From the NCBI RefSeq assembly GCF_003491345.1, contig NZ_CP025512.1, positions 2,649,001 through 2,713,000 of the forward strand: DNA of 64,000 nt, in the 5' to 3' direction. Below are positions 9,027 to 17,209 of the stretch, piece by piece. Source of the stretch: Neorhizobium sp. SOG26 (GTDB taxonomy: Bacteria; Pseudomonadota; Alphaproteobacteria; Rhizobiales; Rhizobiaceae). A program made the translations under genes and the position numbers. The notes beneath the pieces are model-generated. The model made no database searches. It was not told where the DNA came from and saw nothing but the letters and a program-made list of their open reading frames with translations. Position 1 is the first letter of the stretch. Every line of letters begins with the position of its first letter.

Positions 9027-9130
9027 GCTGCTCTTTCGAAGGAGCGAAAGTACATCTGCGTTCGGTACGGGCTGATGAAAATCACCGCCGCCGTGTAACT
9101 CGCGCTCTCAGCAACGTTTAGGAGCACCAT

Positions 9131-9535
9131 ATGCCGCAGTCCCTAGTACATGTCGCGCTGATCGTCCGAGACTACGACGAAGCGATCGCCTTCTTCGTCG
9201 GAAAGCTCGGCTTCGATCTCCTCGAAGATACTTATCAGCCGGAGCAGGACAAACGCTGGGTGATTGTAAGACCAAGCGGAGGTGAGGGTTGCTCTGTACT
9301 GCTCGCACGTGCTTCGAGCGAGCATCAATCGCAATGGATCGGCAACCAGGCGGGCGGGCGCGTCTTCTTATTCCTGAGGACCGATGACTTCTGGCGCGAT
9401 TATCGAGCCTTCGTTGATCGCGGCATCGAGTTTGAGCGAGAACCGAACGAAGCCGATTATGGCCTCGTTGCTGTATTCAAAGACCTCTACGGCAACCTCT
9501 GGGACCTGATCGAATTCGCTCCAGACCGACATTGA
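9131..9535 (+). CDS. VOC-family protein (glyoxalase/dioxygenase superfamily)
   Basis: 134 residues; ATG preceded by AGGAG. One complete VOC module pair can be followed: LVHVALIVRDYDEAIAFF with the first histidine ligand, FLFLRTDDFWRDYRAF in the middle, and LYGNLWDLIEF at the end, where a metal-binding Glu is expected but D and E lie close together. Family members bind metals or sequester toxic compounds. It follows the MFS gene by about 100 nt in the same direction and may be part of the same unit. No specific substrate can be assigned. Confidence 0.78.
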   Translation: MPQSLVHVALIVRDYDEAIAFFVGKLGFDLLEDTYQPEQDKRWVIVRPSGGEGCSVLLARASSEHQSQWIGNQAGGRVFLFLRTDDFWRDYRAFVDRGIEFEREPNEADYGLVAVFKDLYGNLWDLIEFAPDRH

Positions 9536-9625
9536 TGCGATATATGCGTCGGCCGCAGAGCGTCCTTTCTTTTTGTCTCCTATTGGCGCGAGAGAGACCA
9601 CCGGCTGTCGCCGATGGTCAAGAAC

Positions 9626-10246
9626 CTAAAGCTCAATTTGCTCCGCAATCCTGAGCGCATCGTCTATCTCGACGCCGAGGTATCGGACGGTGCTTTCGAG
9701 CTTCGTGTGACCGAGCAGAATCTGGACCGCCCGCAGATTGCCCGTCTTTTTGTAAATCTGTGCTGCCTTGGTTCTCCTCATAGAGTGGGTGCCATATGCG
9801 CTGGCATCGAGCCCGATTGACGCGACCCATCGCTGGACAATCCGAGCATACTGCCTTGTCGAAAGATGCTGCGACCTCTTCCGATTGCTCGGAAACAGAT
9901 AGCTGCTGCCGGTCCTTCGAACAAAGGGGAGCCACGCCGCAAGCGCCATCTTGGTCTGTTCGGTGACCTCGAACTGCACAGGCCGCTTCGTCTTCTTCTG
10001 GATGACGGTGGCCCGATCTCGGATCGAACTGCCGGACCATAAATCGTCAACCTTCAGCTTGACGAGGTCACAAGCACGAAGCTTGCTATCGATGGCGAGG
10101 TTAAAGAGCGCCAGTTCCCGGATCGCGCCGCTCATCTCCAGTCGAACGCGGATCGACCACACGTTCTTCGGCTGCAGTGGCCGCTTCTGGCCGACTAGAA
10201 TTCCCTTGTTCCATGGATATCGATTACGCAGTACGGCGGTGTCCAT
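9626..10246 (-). CDS. Small tyrosine recombinase/integrase (catalytic domain only)
   Basis: 206 residues from the ATG at 10246, which has GGAGG nine bases upstream; a longer frame to 10339 has no such site. The tyrosine recombinase residues are present: Arg near 56 (KLRACDLVKL), H-S-M-R-R near 154, LLGHTKLEST near 180 and the nucleophile Tyr near 189 (VRYLG). The usual N-terminal core-binding/SAM-like domain is missing, so it is much shorter than phage integrases (about 400). Solitary short integrases of this sort are common on rhizobial accessory DNA. It may be a remnant, or act with another recombinase. It marks a possible junction between the ars block and the copper block. Confidence 0.85.
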   Translation of the reverse strand: MDTAVLRNRYPWNKGILVGQKRPLQPKNVWSIRVRLEMSGAIRELALFNLAIDSKLRACDLVKLKVDDLWSGSSIRDRATVIQKKTKRPVQFEVTEQTKMALAAWLPFVRRTGSSYLFPSNRKRSQHLSTRQYARIVQRWVASIGLDASAYGTHSMRRTKAAQIYKKTGNLRAVQILLGHTKLESTVRYLGVEIDDALRIAEQIEL

Positions 10247-10386
10247 GCCAAAGCCTCCGCCACACCTCCCACCACGTCGCCTCTCTTCAGGCGGTCGGAT
10301 CATAGCACGCTTTGTCGCTGTGCGGCCCAAAGCGGACATGGCCTATGCCGCTCAGTTTTGGACACTACAGTACCCCCTCGTAAGCA

Positions 10387-10421
10387 AGGTGCCTGAGGCT
10401 TTGTCAGCATCAGGCACCTTG
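10387..10421 (-). terminator. Perfect 11-bp inverted repeat, possible terminator
   Basis: AAGGTGCCTGA at 10387-10397 and its exact complement at 10411-10421 flank a 13-nt loop. It lies 24 nt beyond the stop of the glutaredoxin-MauE gene on the minus strand. There is no T-run, so termination or mRNA stabilisation is inferred from position only. Confidence 0.45.
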
Positions 10422-10444
10422 ACTCGACGTCTCTTGCTCTGTCG

Positions 10445-11233
10445 CTACATCGCATGACCAGTCGTGAGCCCCGTCGAAGCGAGTGCCATCCAGATCGCCA
10501 TGGCGATCATCATCAGGTTCTCGGTCAGAGAGATGAAGCCGAGCGGTACATTGCTCGATCCGCCAACGCAGGCGCACTTCAGCTCCCGTCTGTCGATGTA
10601 GACCGCCTTGAAGACCGAGACTGCTCCAATGGTGCCGATGAATAGCGCCACCGGGACAGAGAGCCAGTTCGCCACTCCGGCCACCATCAGAACGCCTGCC
10701 AGCCCCTCCGCGTAAGGATAGATGTAGCTGTAGGGAACCCAACGCTTCGCCAAGAGGTCGTAGTTCAGGAACATGGTCGCGAAGCTCTCGACGTTCTGGA
10801 GCTTCAGCATCGCCAGGACGACCATGGAAAAGGCGATGAACCACTCCGCTGCGCGCAGCGTGAACGGGTCGCCCAGGACGGCATAGCTTCCAGCGAGAGC
10901 CATCAGAGCCGTCAGCGTAAACAGAACGATGACCGGCCGATAGGTGGTCGCCTTGGGGTCGGCCACGGACTTGCCGAGGAACCTGCGCAGGTCATCGTGG
11001 CCGCCCACACGGTAGCCGCTGACAAATACCTGCGGAGTGGTCGAGACACCATGCTTCGCCTTGAACGCATCGGTCTCTTCACGGGTGGTCAAGTGATGGT
11101 CCTCGACCTCGTAGCCTTCGCGGCGGAGAACGTCCTTTGCCTTCAGTCCATACGGGCAGGTATGCCCGGGCATGACCATCCGGTAGAGGACGGCCTTCTT
11201 TTCCAGTAATGCGGGGTCTGTTCTCTCCAACAT
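10445..11233 (-). CDS. Glutaredoxin-MauE/DoxX-like membrane fusion protein
   Basis: 262 residues from ATG 11233 with GGAGA upstream; the long N-terminal extension in the same frame runs through the divergent promoter and is not real. Residues 1-85 are a glutaredoxin domain with the CPYG active site (PGHTCPYGLKAKD) and the TTPQVF cis-proline region. The rest is a four-helix MauE/DoxX-type membrane domain with a conserved C-x-C-x-G-G (LKCACVGGSS) near residue 215. MauE-type proteins take part in disulfide formation or reduction at the membrane. Divergent from a MerR regulator whose operator covers the promoter, so it is metal- or thiol-stress-induced. Metal identity is not evident. Confidence 0.8.
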   Translation of the reverse strand: MLERTDPALLEKKAVLYRMVMPGHTCPYGLKAKDVLRREGYEVEDHHLTTREETDAFKAKHGVSTTPQVFVSGYRVGGHDDLRRFLGKSVADPKATTYRPVIVLFTLTALMALAGSYAVLGDPFTLRAAEWFIAFSMVVLAMLKLQNVESFATMFLNYDLLAKRWVPYSYIYPYAEGLAGVLMVAGVANWLSVPVALFIGTIGAVSVFKAVYIDRRELKCACVGGSSNVPLGFISLTENLMMIAMAIWMALASTGLTTGHAM

Positions 11234-11270
11234 TTTCACGTCTCCTTCGTCTTGTGAAACCGTCGGTAAG

Positions 11271-11302
11271 ACCATACGCTCCGTACCATGGTACGGAGTC
11301 AA
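11271..11302 (-). promoter_or_regulatory. MerR-type promoter/operator with 20-bp palindrome
   Basis: On the minus strand: TTGACT (-35, 11297-11302), a 20-bp spacer, TATGGT (-10, 11271-11276). A perfect palindrome CTCCGTACCATGGTACGGAG occupies 11279-11298. The over-long spacer is the MerR-family signature, and the CCGTAC/GTACGG half-sites match the mercury mer operator. It drives the glutaredoxin-MauE gene and sits just before merR on the other strand. Confidence 0.8.
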
Positions 11303-11308
11303 GCCCTT

Positions 11309-11692
11309 ATGGATATGACAATCGGAAAATTCGCGGCCACAGGAAAAGTCGGGGTGGAAACCATCAGGTTCTACCAGCGCAAGGGTCTTCTGCGGACACC
11401 GAAGCGGCTGGAAGGCGGCAGGCGCTATGGAAGCGAGGACGTCCGAAGGCTCCTGTTCATCAAGCAGGCGCAGTCGGCCGGGTTCACACTGGAGGAGATC
11501 AGGGAACTGCTCCATCTCGATGCGAGCGATGACAGGGAGCGCGCTCGCGAGGCCGCCAGGGCACGTCTCGCCGCACTCAACGAGCGGATCGCCGAATTGA
11601 ACAAGGCGCGCGAGGCTCTGGAACGGCTGATTGGCGAATGTGCCTCAGGCAAGAAAGGGCCTTGCCCGATCCTGGCATCGTTCGGACTTTAG
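11309..11692 (+). CDS. MerR-family metal-responsive regulator
   Basis: 127 residues from ATG 11309 (another ATG at 11315). The ATG at 11288 is inside the operator palindrome and unlikely. It has the MerR helix-turn-helix (TIGKFAATGKVGVETIRFYQRKGLL), the RRYGSEDV wing, and a long dimerisation helix (residues 75-110). Two cysteines lie in the C-terminal metal loop (GECASGKKGPCPI), equivalent to Cys117 and Cys126 of MerR, but the Cys82 position is replaced (DDRERAREA). Loss of one of the three mercury ligands suggests altered metal choice. It controls the divergent glutaredoxin-MauE gene. Confidence 0.87.
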   Translation: MDMTIGKFAATGKVGVETIRFYQRKGLLRTPKRLEGGRRYGSEDVRRLLFIKQAQSAGFTLEEIRELLHLDASDDRERAREAARARLAALNERIAELNKAREALERLIGECASGKKGPCPILASFGL

Positions 11693-11757
11693 GCTCTGTG
11701 CCTGCAGCCTTCCTCGCAGTCGTCTTTGTGGCGATTCCCCGTGCAGCAGCGAATGCT

Positions 11758-12207
11758 CTAGCTCGGTCTCACCGCAAGATAGACGTAAGGTGCTGAACCG
11801 TCGCGAGGCACGGCCATCACGTCATAGCTAGCCCGTGGGTCATTCCCCATGCCAAGCGAGCCGGATGGCATGCCCGCGACGGCAAGCCCGGCAAGCGGCG
11901 GACGTTCGCGTAGAAGTTTCTCTGCAGCGTCCAGGGGGACATGTCCTTCAAGGTAGTAGCCGTCGACTTCCGCCGTATGGCAGCCCCACAGATTAGAGGG
12001 GACTTTGAGACCGACCTTCACAGCATCCATGTCGGCTTCGTTGACGGTACTGACGTCATATCCGGCCTTGCCGAAGGCCGATGCCCATGCGGCGCAACAT
12101 CCGCAGTTCGGGTCCTTGTGAACCGTCATCTTGGGTGCTGCCGCTAGGACCATGCCCGGAGCGGCTGCTGCCGATGCGACCAGGCTGATGAATGTTCTGC
12201 GTTTCAT
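11758..12207 (-). CDS. DUF411 periplasmic metal-binding protein
   Basis: 149 residues from ATG 12207 (GGAG upstream). A twin-arginine-like signal (MKRRTFISLVASAAAA) is followed by the DUF411 domain: DPNCGCCAAWASAF with three clustered cysteines, then SNLWGCHTAEVDGYYLEGHVP. DUF411 proteins are found in copper and silver resistance clusters and may bind or deliver Cu(I), but their biochemical role is not settled. Last gene of the seven-gene copper operon, 54 nt after the CusF-like gene. Confidence 0.85.
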   Translation of the reverse strand: MKRRTFISLVASAAAAPGMVLAAAPKMTVHKDPNCGCCAAWASAFGKAGYDVSTVNEADMDAVKVGLKVPSNLWGCHTAEVDGYYLEGHVPLDAAEKLLRERPPLAGLAVAGMPSGSLGMGNDPRASYDVMAVPRDGSAPYVYLAVRPS

Positions 12208-12261
12208 CTGTTTCTCCTCTAGGGCTCTGGCCGCCACGGGTTGCCGGGGCGGCCCAGGTCT

Positions 12262-12546
12262 TCACTTCAGCTGCGTGACAGTCAGCTTTCCGTTCAGACG
12301 GTCGGCGACGAACTCTACCGTTGAGCCCTGCTTCATTTTCTCCAGCATTGCCTCGTCCTGAACATAGAAGACCATGGTCATCGCTGGCATGTCGAGGCTC
12401 TTCAACTCCTCGTGGATGAGGGTCACCTTCTTCGCCTTAGCGTCGACCTTCTTGACCGTGCCCTTAGTGAACTCCTGGGCGAAGGCCCCGGTTGCCGCAC
12501 CCAAGGTCAGGACCGCGGCAAGCGCGATGTTGAGAATTACTTTCAT
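12262..12546 (-). CDS. CusF-like periplasmic copper-binding protein
   Basis: 94 residues: signal peptide (to about residue 23, AFAQ), then the small beta-barrel CusF fold with the Cu(I) site residues in the HEELKSLDMPAMTMVFYV stretch (His, Met-Met). CusF proteins carry Cu(I)/Ag(I) in the periplasm to efflux pumps or other chaperones. No CusA/CusB pump is in the window, so it probably buffers copper for the oxidase and other exported proteins of this operon. 20 nt after the cupredoxin gene. Confidence 0.88.
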   Translation of the reverse strand: MKVILNIALAAVLTLGAATGAFAQEFTKGTVKKVDAKAKKVTLIHEELKSLDMPAMTMVFYVQDEAMLEKMKQGSTVEFVADRLNGKLTVTQLK

Positions 12547-12566
12547 AGTGGTGCTCCTTTCGTTGC

Positions 12567-13043
12567 TTACTTCTTGGCCACGGTGACGTTTCCGTGCATT
12601 CCGGCGTCGTAGTGGCCGGGTACGAGGCAGGCGACCTTGAAGACGCCGTCATTCGTGAACTTCCAGACGATCTCCCCGGATTCGCCCGGTGCCAGTCGGA
12701 TCGCGTTCGGGTCGTCGTGTTCCATCTCAGGGAACTTCTCCATGAGAGCCTTGTGCTCCATGACCTTGTCCTCCTGGTCGAGAACGAATTCATGGTCCAC
12801 TTCGCCATCGTTCTTCACGGCAAAGCGGATCGTCTGGCCCTTGCGGACCTTGAAGCTATCCGGCGTGAAGACCATGCGGCCGTCATCGGTTTCCTTCATG
12901 CTAACACGAATCGTCTGGGTGACCTTCGACTTCTGTCCGGGTTCACCCACCGCCATCTCGCCGTGACCTCCGGCGTGGCTTCCGGCCGCGATGGCAGGAG
13001 TTGCGAGTGTGGCCAGAAGCAGGGCTGTCAGTGCAGTCTTCAT
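12567..13043 (-). CDS. Periplasmic cupredoxin (plastocyanin/azurin-like)
   Basis: 158 residues from ATG 13043; the reading frame is open further upstream into the oxidase gene but has no signal peptide there. Signal peptide (residues 1-20, PAIAAGS), a His-rich short segment (SHAGGHGE), then a type 1 copper fold: DHEFVL (His ligand) and the C-terminal C-L-V-P-G-H-Y-D-A-G-M loop giving Cys, His and Met ligands. It likely carries electrons or holds copper for the adjacent multicopper oxidase. Spaced 29 nt after the oxidase in the operon. Confidence 0.87.
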   Translation of the reverse strand: MKTALTALLLATLATPAIAAGSHAGGHGEMAVGEPGQKSKVTQTIRVSMKETDDGRMVFTPDSFKVRKGQTIRFAVKNDGEVDHEFVLDQEDKVMEHKALMEKFPEMEHDDPNAIRLAPGESGEIVWKFTNDGVFKVACLVPGHYDAGMHGNVTVAKK

Positions 13044-13072
13044 AGGCGATGTCCTTTCGAGGTGAGTTGCGA

Positions 13073-14431
13073 TCAGTGGTGTTCCGAATGGTTCGGGGTG
13101 ATTGTGGTCGTCGCGTCGGTGGCCTTGGGCGCATCTGGGAGGCTTCCGGTCCATTCCCACGCCTGGGTGCCGGGCGGGTTTTCGTACCAGCCGGGATCGG
13201 TGTAATCGCCAGCGGAGATGCCCTCGCGAACCTTCACGACCGAGAACATGCCGCCCATCTCGATGGGCCCGTGAGGTCCCCAGCCGGTCATCATCGGGAT
13301 CGTGTTCTCGGGTATCTCCATCGACATCTCGCCCATGTCCGCCATACCGGCGGTTCCCATCGGCATGTATTCGGGCTGGAAGCGTCGGATTTTGCTGGCC
13401 ACCTGCTTCTTGTCGACGCCTATGAAGGTCGGGATGTCATGGCCCATGGCATTCATGGTGTGGTGCGACTTGTGGCAGTGGATCGCCCAGTCGCCGACGT
13501 ACTTGGCGTCGAACTCGTAGGCGCGCATCGCGCCAACCGGGATGTCGATGCTGACCTCCGGCCAGCGGGCCTCCGGACGCACCCAGCCCCCATCCGTGCA
13601 GGTGACTTCGAAGTCGTAGCCGTGCATGTGGATTGGATGGTTCGTCATCGTCAGGTTTCCGACCCGGACGCGGACCTTGTCGTTCTTCGAAACAACAAGC
13701 GGGTCGATGCCGGGGAACACGCGACTATTCCAGGCCCAGAGGTTGAAGTCCGTCATTTCCATGATGCGCGGGACATAGGAGCCCGGCTCGATATCGAAGG
13801 CATTCAGGAGGAAGACGAAGTCGCGGTCGACCGGCATGAACGTCGGGTCCTTGGGATGGACCACGAAGAAGCCCATCATCCCCATGGCCATCTGGACCAT
13901 TTCGTCTGAATGCGGGTGGTACATGAAGGTGCCCGACTTCACGAGGTCGAACTCGTAGACAAAGGTTTTGCCGACGGGGATATGAGGCTGCGAAAGACCG
14001 CCCACACCATCCATGCCCGATGGCAGGATCATGCCATGCCAGTGGATCGTCGTGTGTTCCGGAAGCTTGTTGGTCACGAAGATGCGGACCCGGTCACCTT
14101 CGACAGCTTCAATCGTCGGCCCAGGGGACTGGCCGTTGTACCCCCAGAGATAGGCGGTCATCCCTTCCGCCATCTCCCGTTCGACCGGCTCGGCTACCAG
14201 ATGGAATTCCTTGACGCCATTGTTCATCCGGAACGGCAGGGTCCATCCATTGAGGGTAACAACCGGATTGTAGTCGGGCCCAGTGGTGGGCTTGACCGGC
14301 GTCTGGGTGGCGGCCGTATCCATCAGTGCCGCTTCCGGCAAACCCATGTTGGAAGTCCGGCCCCACGCCTGCGAGGAAACCAATGCGGCACCTGCCGCAC
14401 CTGCTCCCAGTAATTGTCTTCTGCTGAACAT
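13073..14431 (-). CDS. Multicopper oxidase, CopA/CueO-like
   Basis: 452 residues with a Tat signal (FSRRQLLGAGAAGAAL). All four copper-ligand motifs are seen: HWHG, HPHSD, HPIHMHG and HCHKSHH, in the right order for a three-domain laccase-like enzyme. Between residues 355 and 405 is a Met-rich stretch (MGEMSMEIPENTIPMM), as in Cu(I) oxidases. It presumably oxidises Cu(I) to the less toxic Cu(II) in the periplasm. Shorter than plasmid CopA (about 600). Fourth gene of the copper operon, 11 nt after the outer-membrane factor. Confidence 0.9.
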   Translation of the reverse strand: MFSRRQLLGAGAAGAALVSSQAWGRTSNMGLPEAALMDTAATQTPVKPTTGPDYNPVVTLNGWTLPFRMNNGVKEFHLVAEPVEREMAEGMTAYLWGYNGQSPGPTIEAVEGDRVRIFVTNKLPEHTTIHWHGMILPSGMDGVGGLSQPHIPVGKTFVYEFDLVKSGTFMYHPHSDEMVQMAMGMMGFFVVHPKDPTFMPVDRDFVFLLNAFDIEPGSYVPRIMEMTDFNLWAWNSRVFPGIDPLVVSKNDKVRVRVGNLTMTNHPIHMHGYDFEVTCTDGGWVRPEARWPEVSIDIPVGAMRAYEFDAKYVGDWAIHCHKSHHTMNAMGHDIPTFIGVDKKQVASKIRRFQPEYMPMGTAGMADMGEMSMEIPENTIPMMTGWGPHGPIEMGGMFSVVKVREGISAGDYTDPGWYENPPGTQAWEWTGSLPDAPKATDATTTITPNHSEHH

Positions 14432-14442
14432 GATCGTTTCCT

Positions 14443-15903
14443 TTAGTGCCCGCCGCTCTCGGCCGCTTCCGCTGAGGGGACCTCCGTTTCACCGGAAGGC
14501 GCACCGGCGCTGCCGCCATAGATGGCGGGGGCGAGGTTCGCTTCGGCTAGCCAGAAGTCTCTCTTTGCGTTGACTGCGAGGAGGGCTGAATTGACGCTGT
14601 CCCGGCTGTCCGAGATCAGCTCGAATGTGCTCGTGAGCATGCCGTTATAGGTGAGAAGCGACTGCTCCTCGACCGCCTTGCGCAAGGGAAGAACGTTGTT
14701 CCTGTAGTGGCGCGCGATGTCGTAGTTGGAGCGGTACGCCTGGTAGGCGGACCTCGCCTCCGAGCGAGCGTTGACCGCCTTTTCCGCCAGTTGGTTGGCC
14801 GCCCGCATGTAGGCCAACTCGCCTTTTCGGAGCCGCACCTGACCGGAATCGAAGATCGGGATCGTGAATTCCAGCGAAGCAGTCCGCGACACGTCGGAGA
14901 CAATGCCATGATCCTCGCGTTCACGTTCCTTCTCCACCATGCCAACCAGCTCGATGTCCGTGACGATCCGGGTTGCGTCCTCCAGCTTGTAGGACTGCGC
15001 CGTCGCCTGAAGCTCCAGCCGGGCGATTTGGAGATCAATGCGCTTGTGGATCGCTTCGGCCTCGATGTCGTCGCGTTTGATCAGGGCCCGAGGCAATGAC
15101 GGGAGCTGGTTCGGTATCTGGAACTCGACATCCGAGCCGGACAGCCCCATCAGTCGGATCAGCTCTTCCTTCGCCAGCCGCGCAGCCAATCTTGCCTTCG
15201 CGGTTTCGCCCGTCAGCTCGGCATAGAACACATGTTCCCGGGCTTGCTCTCCCTTTGGCATCGACCCCGCCTCACCCAGTTTCTGGGTCAGATCGGACGC
15301 CGCCTCCGCCGCAGCGCGCGCACGGTTGAGGTAGGCGACATTCTCCCATGCCGCGACCGCTTTGATCCAGGCCCGGCGGGTATCGGCAGCAAGCGAGATG
15401 GTTGCGAGCGCCGCATTGAGCTGCGCCTGCCGGAAGCGTGTCTCCGCGATTTTCATGTTCCTGTCATAGGTCACCAATGACAGGATGTTTGCCGCGATGG
15501 CACCTTCCAGCACCCTGTATGCTTCGAGCCCGGGTGTGCCGATACCGGAGACGCCAACCGAGAACTTCGGCAGAACAGAAAGCTGCGTCTGCCAGGCGTC
15601 TGCTGCACTGTCACCGAGGTCGGCATAGGCCGCCTGGAGGCCCTTGTTGTTGAGCAGTGCCACCTGCACAGCAGTCTCGGCGTCAACCGTCTTCCTGGCC
15701 ATCAGCGTCTTGACGCGGGCACGGGCATCTGCCGCCTGCTGCTGGTTCTGGACCCAGACCGTCTGCTTGCCAGTTGCTTCGCCGCTTCTTAGCGATGCGT
15801 TCATGAACCCGGCGTCCTTCGCCGAGTAGGCGGTCGTGCAGCCCGACGCCACGAGCGGCAGCGCGACGGCAGCGATTAACTTAATCCCGCTGGAGGTCAT
15901 CAT
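14443..15903 (-). CDS. TolC/CusC-type outer-membrane factor lipoprotein
   Basis: About 486 residues. Two adjacent ATGs (15903 and 15900) overlap the stop of the preceding small lipoprotein. Lipobox VASGC at about residue 22, then two repeats of long helical hairpins typical of the outer-membrane efflux family. In rhizobial copper clusters such proteins occur beside a multicopper oxidase with no inner-membrane RND pump, as here, so its partner pump is unknown or elsewhere. An extra tail of about 20 residues (GETEVPSAEAAESGGH) is present at the C-terminus. Confidence 0.82.
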   Translation of the reverse strand: MMTSSGIKLIAAVALPLVASGCTTAYSAKDAGFMNASLRSGEATGKQTVWVQNQQQAADARARVKTLMARKTVDAETAVQVALLNNKGLQAAYADLGDSAADAWQTQLSVLPKFSVGVSGIGTPGLEAYRVLEGAIAANILSLVTYDRNMKIAETRFRQAQLNAALATISLAADTRRAWIKAVAAWENVAYLNRARAAAEAASDLTQKLGEAGSMPKGEQAREHVFYAELTGETAKARLAARLAKEELIRLMGLSGSDVEFQIPNQLPSLPRALIKRDDIEAEAIHKRIDLQIARLELQATAQSYKLEDATRIVTDIELVGMVEKEREREDHGIVSDVSRTASLEFTIPIFDSGQVRLRKGELAYMRAANQLAEKAVNARSEARSAYQAYRSNYDIARHYRNNVLPLRKAVEEQSLLTYNGMLTSTFELISDSRDSVNSALLAVNAKRDFWLAEANLAPAIYGGSAGAPSGETEVPSAEAAESGGH

Positions 15904-16121
15904 GAGCCTTCCTTGCTGGGAGCCTGCGCGTCGTTCAGACCGCGCCATGGCTTCGGATCGACGGGGATGCGATGGGTGTAGCTTCCGATGGGGCTCCGAT
16001 AGGAAACCGGGGCCGCGTAGGCGGAATCAGGATGGCCGGCGGGGTCGACGACTTCCGGCAGGGTGGAGGCGCAGCCGCCGACGAGCAGCGGAAGGGCGGC
16101 CACCAGGAACGATGGATTCAT
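15900..16121 (-). CDS. Small lipoprotein of the copper operon
   Basis: 73 residues: a short hydrophobic leader ending in the lipobox LVGGC, then a Pro-rich periplasmic segment (YRSPIGSYTHRIPVDPKPWRGL). No known domain. Its TGA overlaps the start of the outer-membrane factor (ATGATG junction), so the two are translationally linked and probably work together at the outer membrane. Its position between two exported copper proteins supports a copper role, without proof. Confidence 0.72.
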   Translation of the reverse strand: MNPSFLVAALPLLVGGCASTLPEVVDPAGHPDSAYAAPVSYRSPIGSYTHRIPVDPKPWRGLNDAQAPSKEGS

Positions 16122-16207
16122 TGAGAATGTCCGGGAATGAGATCGCGTTCGCGCTCACGCCCTCGACGAGCGTGGAGACGCGGCAAAACCCGCCCATTGG
16201 CGGGCGC

Positions 16208-16636
16208 TCATGCTCGGATGTTGGGCGGCCTGTGGAGGCTGGGACGCGTGCCTTGGATGCGACCGTCGTCCAGGAAGTGCAGGGGCGATGAGGCTGTCAC
16301 AACGCCGGACGACTGGACGGAAGAGGGAAGGGCAGCGCTGAAGCAGAAGTCCTGGCAGCAGTCCTTCTTCACCTGCTTGCCGAAGTCGTCGCCATCGCCG
16401 TTGTGATCGCCGTGTGCATGATGTCCGGCGTCTGCATGTTGGATCGGCACCGCTTGAAAGCGGGCGTCTTCATGATCCTCGACTGCGATGGAAACTGCGA
16501 CGTCGGCGTAGGCCGAGCCGTGCATTGCCGCATTGGCGTTGGGAATGGTGTAGCCGGCCAGCGATACGACGACCGCCAGACGAAAGACTACCATCATCCT
16601 GCTCACCAGGTTGCGAAGCACTATGCTCATCTCCAA
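16208..16636 (-). CDS. His-rich exported small protein, copper operon leader gene
   Basis: 142 residues; signal peptide to about residue 36 (PNANAA). The mature part has a His/Asp-rich run (HADAGHHAHGDHNGDGDD) and a Cys cluster (DCCQDFC). It resembles small secreted proteins with a CC motif near copper genes in alphaproteobacteria but I cannot assign a named family. First gene after the CueR-type promoter at 16708-16732. Likely a periplasmic metal buffer. The start could be M1 or M3. Confidence 0.65.
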   Translation of the reverse strand: MEMSIVLRNLVSRMMVVFRLAVVVSLAGYTIPNANAAMHGSAYADVAVSIAVEDHEDARFQAVPIQHADAGHHAHGDHNGDGDDFGKQVKKDCCQDFCFSAALPSSVQSSGVVTASSPLHFLDDGRIQGTRPSLHRPPNIRA

Positions 16637-16707
16637 GGACTAACACCGGTCCCGTAGCCGTTCAATCGCCGATTCGTGCGGCGGAATTACGCCATCCTTC
16701 GATGGCT

Positions 16708-16732
16708 AAGGCTTCCCCCGTGGGAAGGTCAA
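16708..16732 (-). promoter_or_regulatory. CueR-type copper operator/promoter
   Basis: On the minus strand TTGACC (16727-16732) is followed by a CTTCCC-N4-GGGAAG dyad (arms at 16712-16717 and 16722-16727), the known CueR/HmrR operator pattern, with a poor -10 some 18-19 bases on. It reads toward the seven-gene copper operon. No cueR gene is in the window, so a regulator elsewhere is implied. Confidence 0.68.
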
Positions 16733-16832
16733 GCGCCAGGCTGGCAAAAATGCCGCGTGCGGCGACCCTGTCGACAACCCATCGCTGGGAACAAAATCGT
16801 CAGCGGCCTGTTGTCGGTGAGGGAGCGGAACC

Positions 16833-17165
16833 ATGATGCACATGCACCGGCCACGCACGCTCGTATGGGCGATGATCGCGATGTTCGCCATCACTGTCTC
16901 GGCCGCCCTGTCTCCGGCGATGGCGGGAGCCGGGCACCACTGCGGCCCCCATCTTCAGACGGATCACGCGCCGGACGACGCTGATCGTCACCCCATGGTA
17001 CCGGGATGCTGCGCTGGCATGCAGTGCTGCCCGATCGTTCCAGAGCCCGCTCCCGGCTTCGCCGTAATCCCCGTGGGGCTTGTTCCTCCGGTGCGGGTGG
17101 ACCTCGAAGATCCCTTGATCCTGGATCAGGACATCGATCCTCCTCCACGTTTCGGAAGCATCTGA
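16833..17165 (+). CDS. Cys/His-rich exported protein, copper-linked
   Basis: 110 residues: signal peptide (residues 8-32, ending PAMAGA), then HHCGPHLQTDH, a Cys cluster GCCAGMQCCP and a Pro-rich tail. No named family recognised; it resembles small DUF2946-like secreted proteins found near copper genes. GGGAG lies upstream. It begins a plus-strand set with DUF305 and the four-helix copper protein, divergent from the main copper operon. Confidence 0.6.
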   Translation: MMHMHRPRTLVWAMIAMFAITVSAALSPAMAGAGHHCGPHLQTDHAPDDADRHPMVPGCCAGMQCCPIVPEPAPGFAVIPVGLVPPVRVDLEDPLILDQDIDPPPRFGSI

Positions 17166-17209
17166 TCGAGCACTTCCCCAATCAGCATCCGATACCAGGA
17201 GCAACGAAT

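Noticed and set aside
11288..11308. ATG at 11288 as the MerR start
   Set aside because: It lies inside the operator palindrome; a start at 11309 or 11315 fits the family N-terminus.
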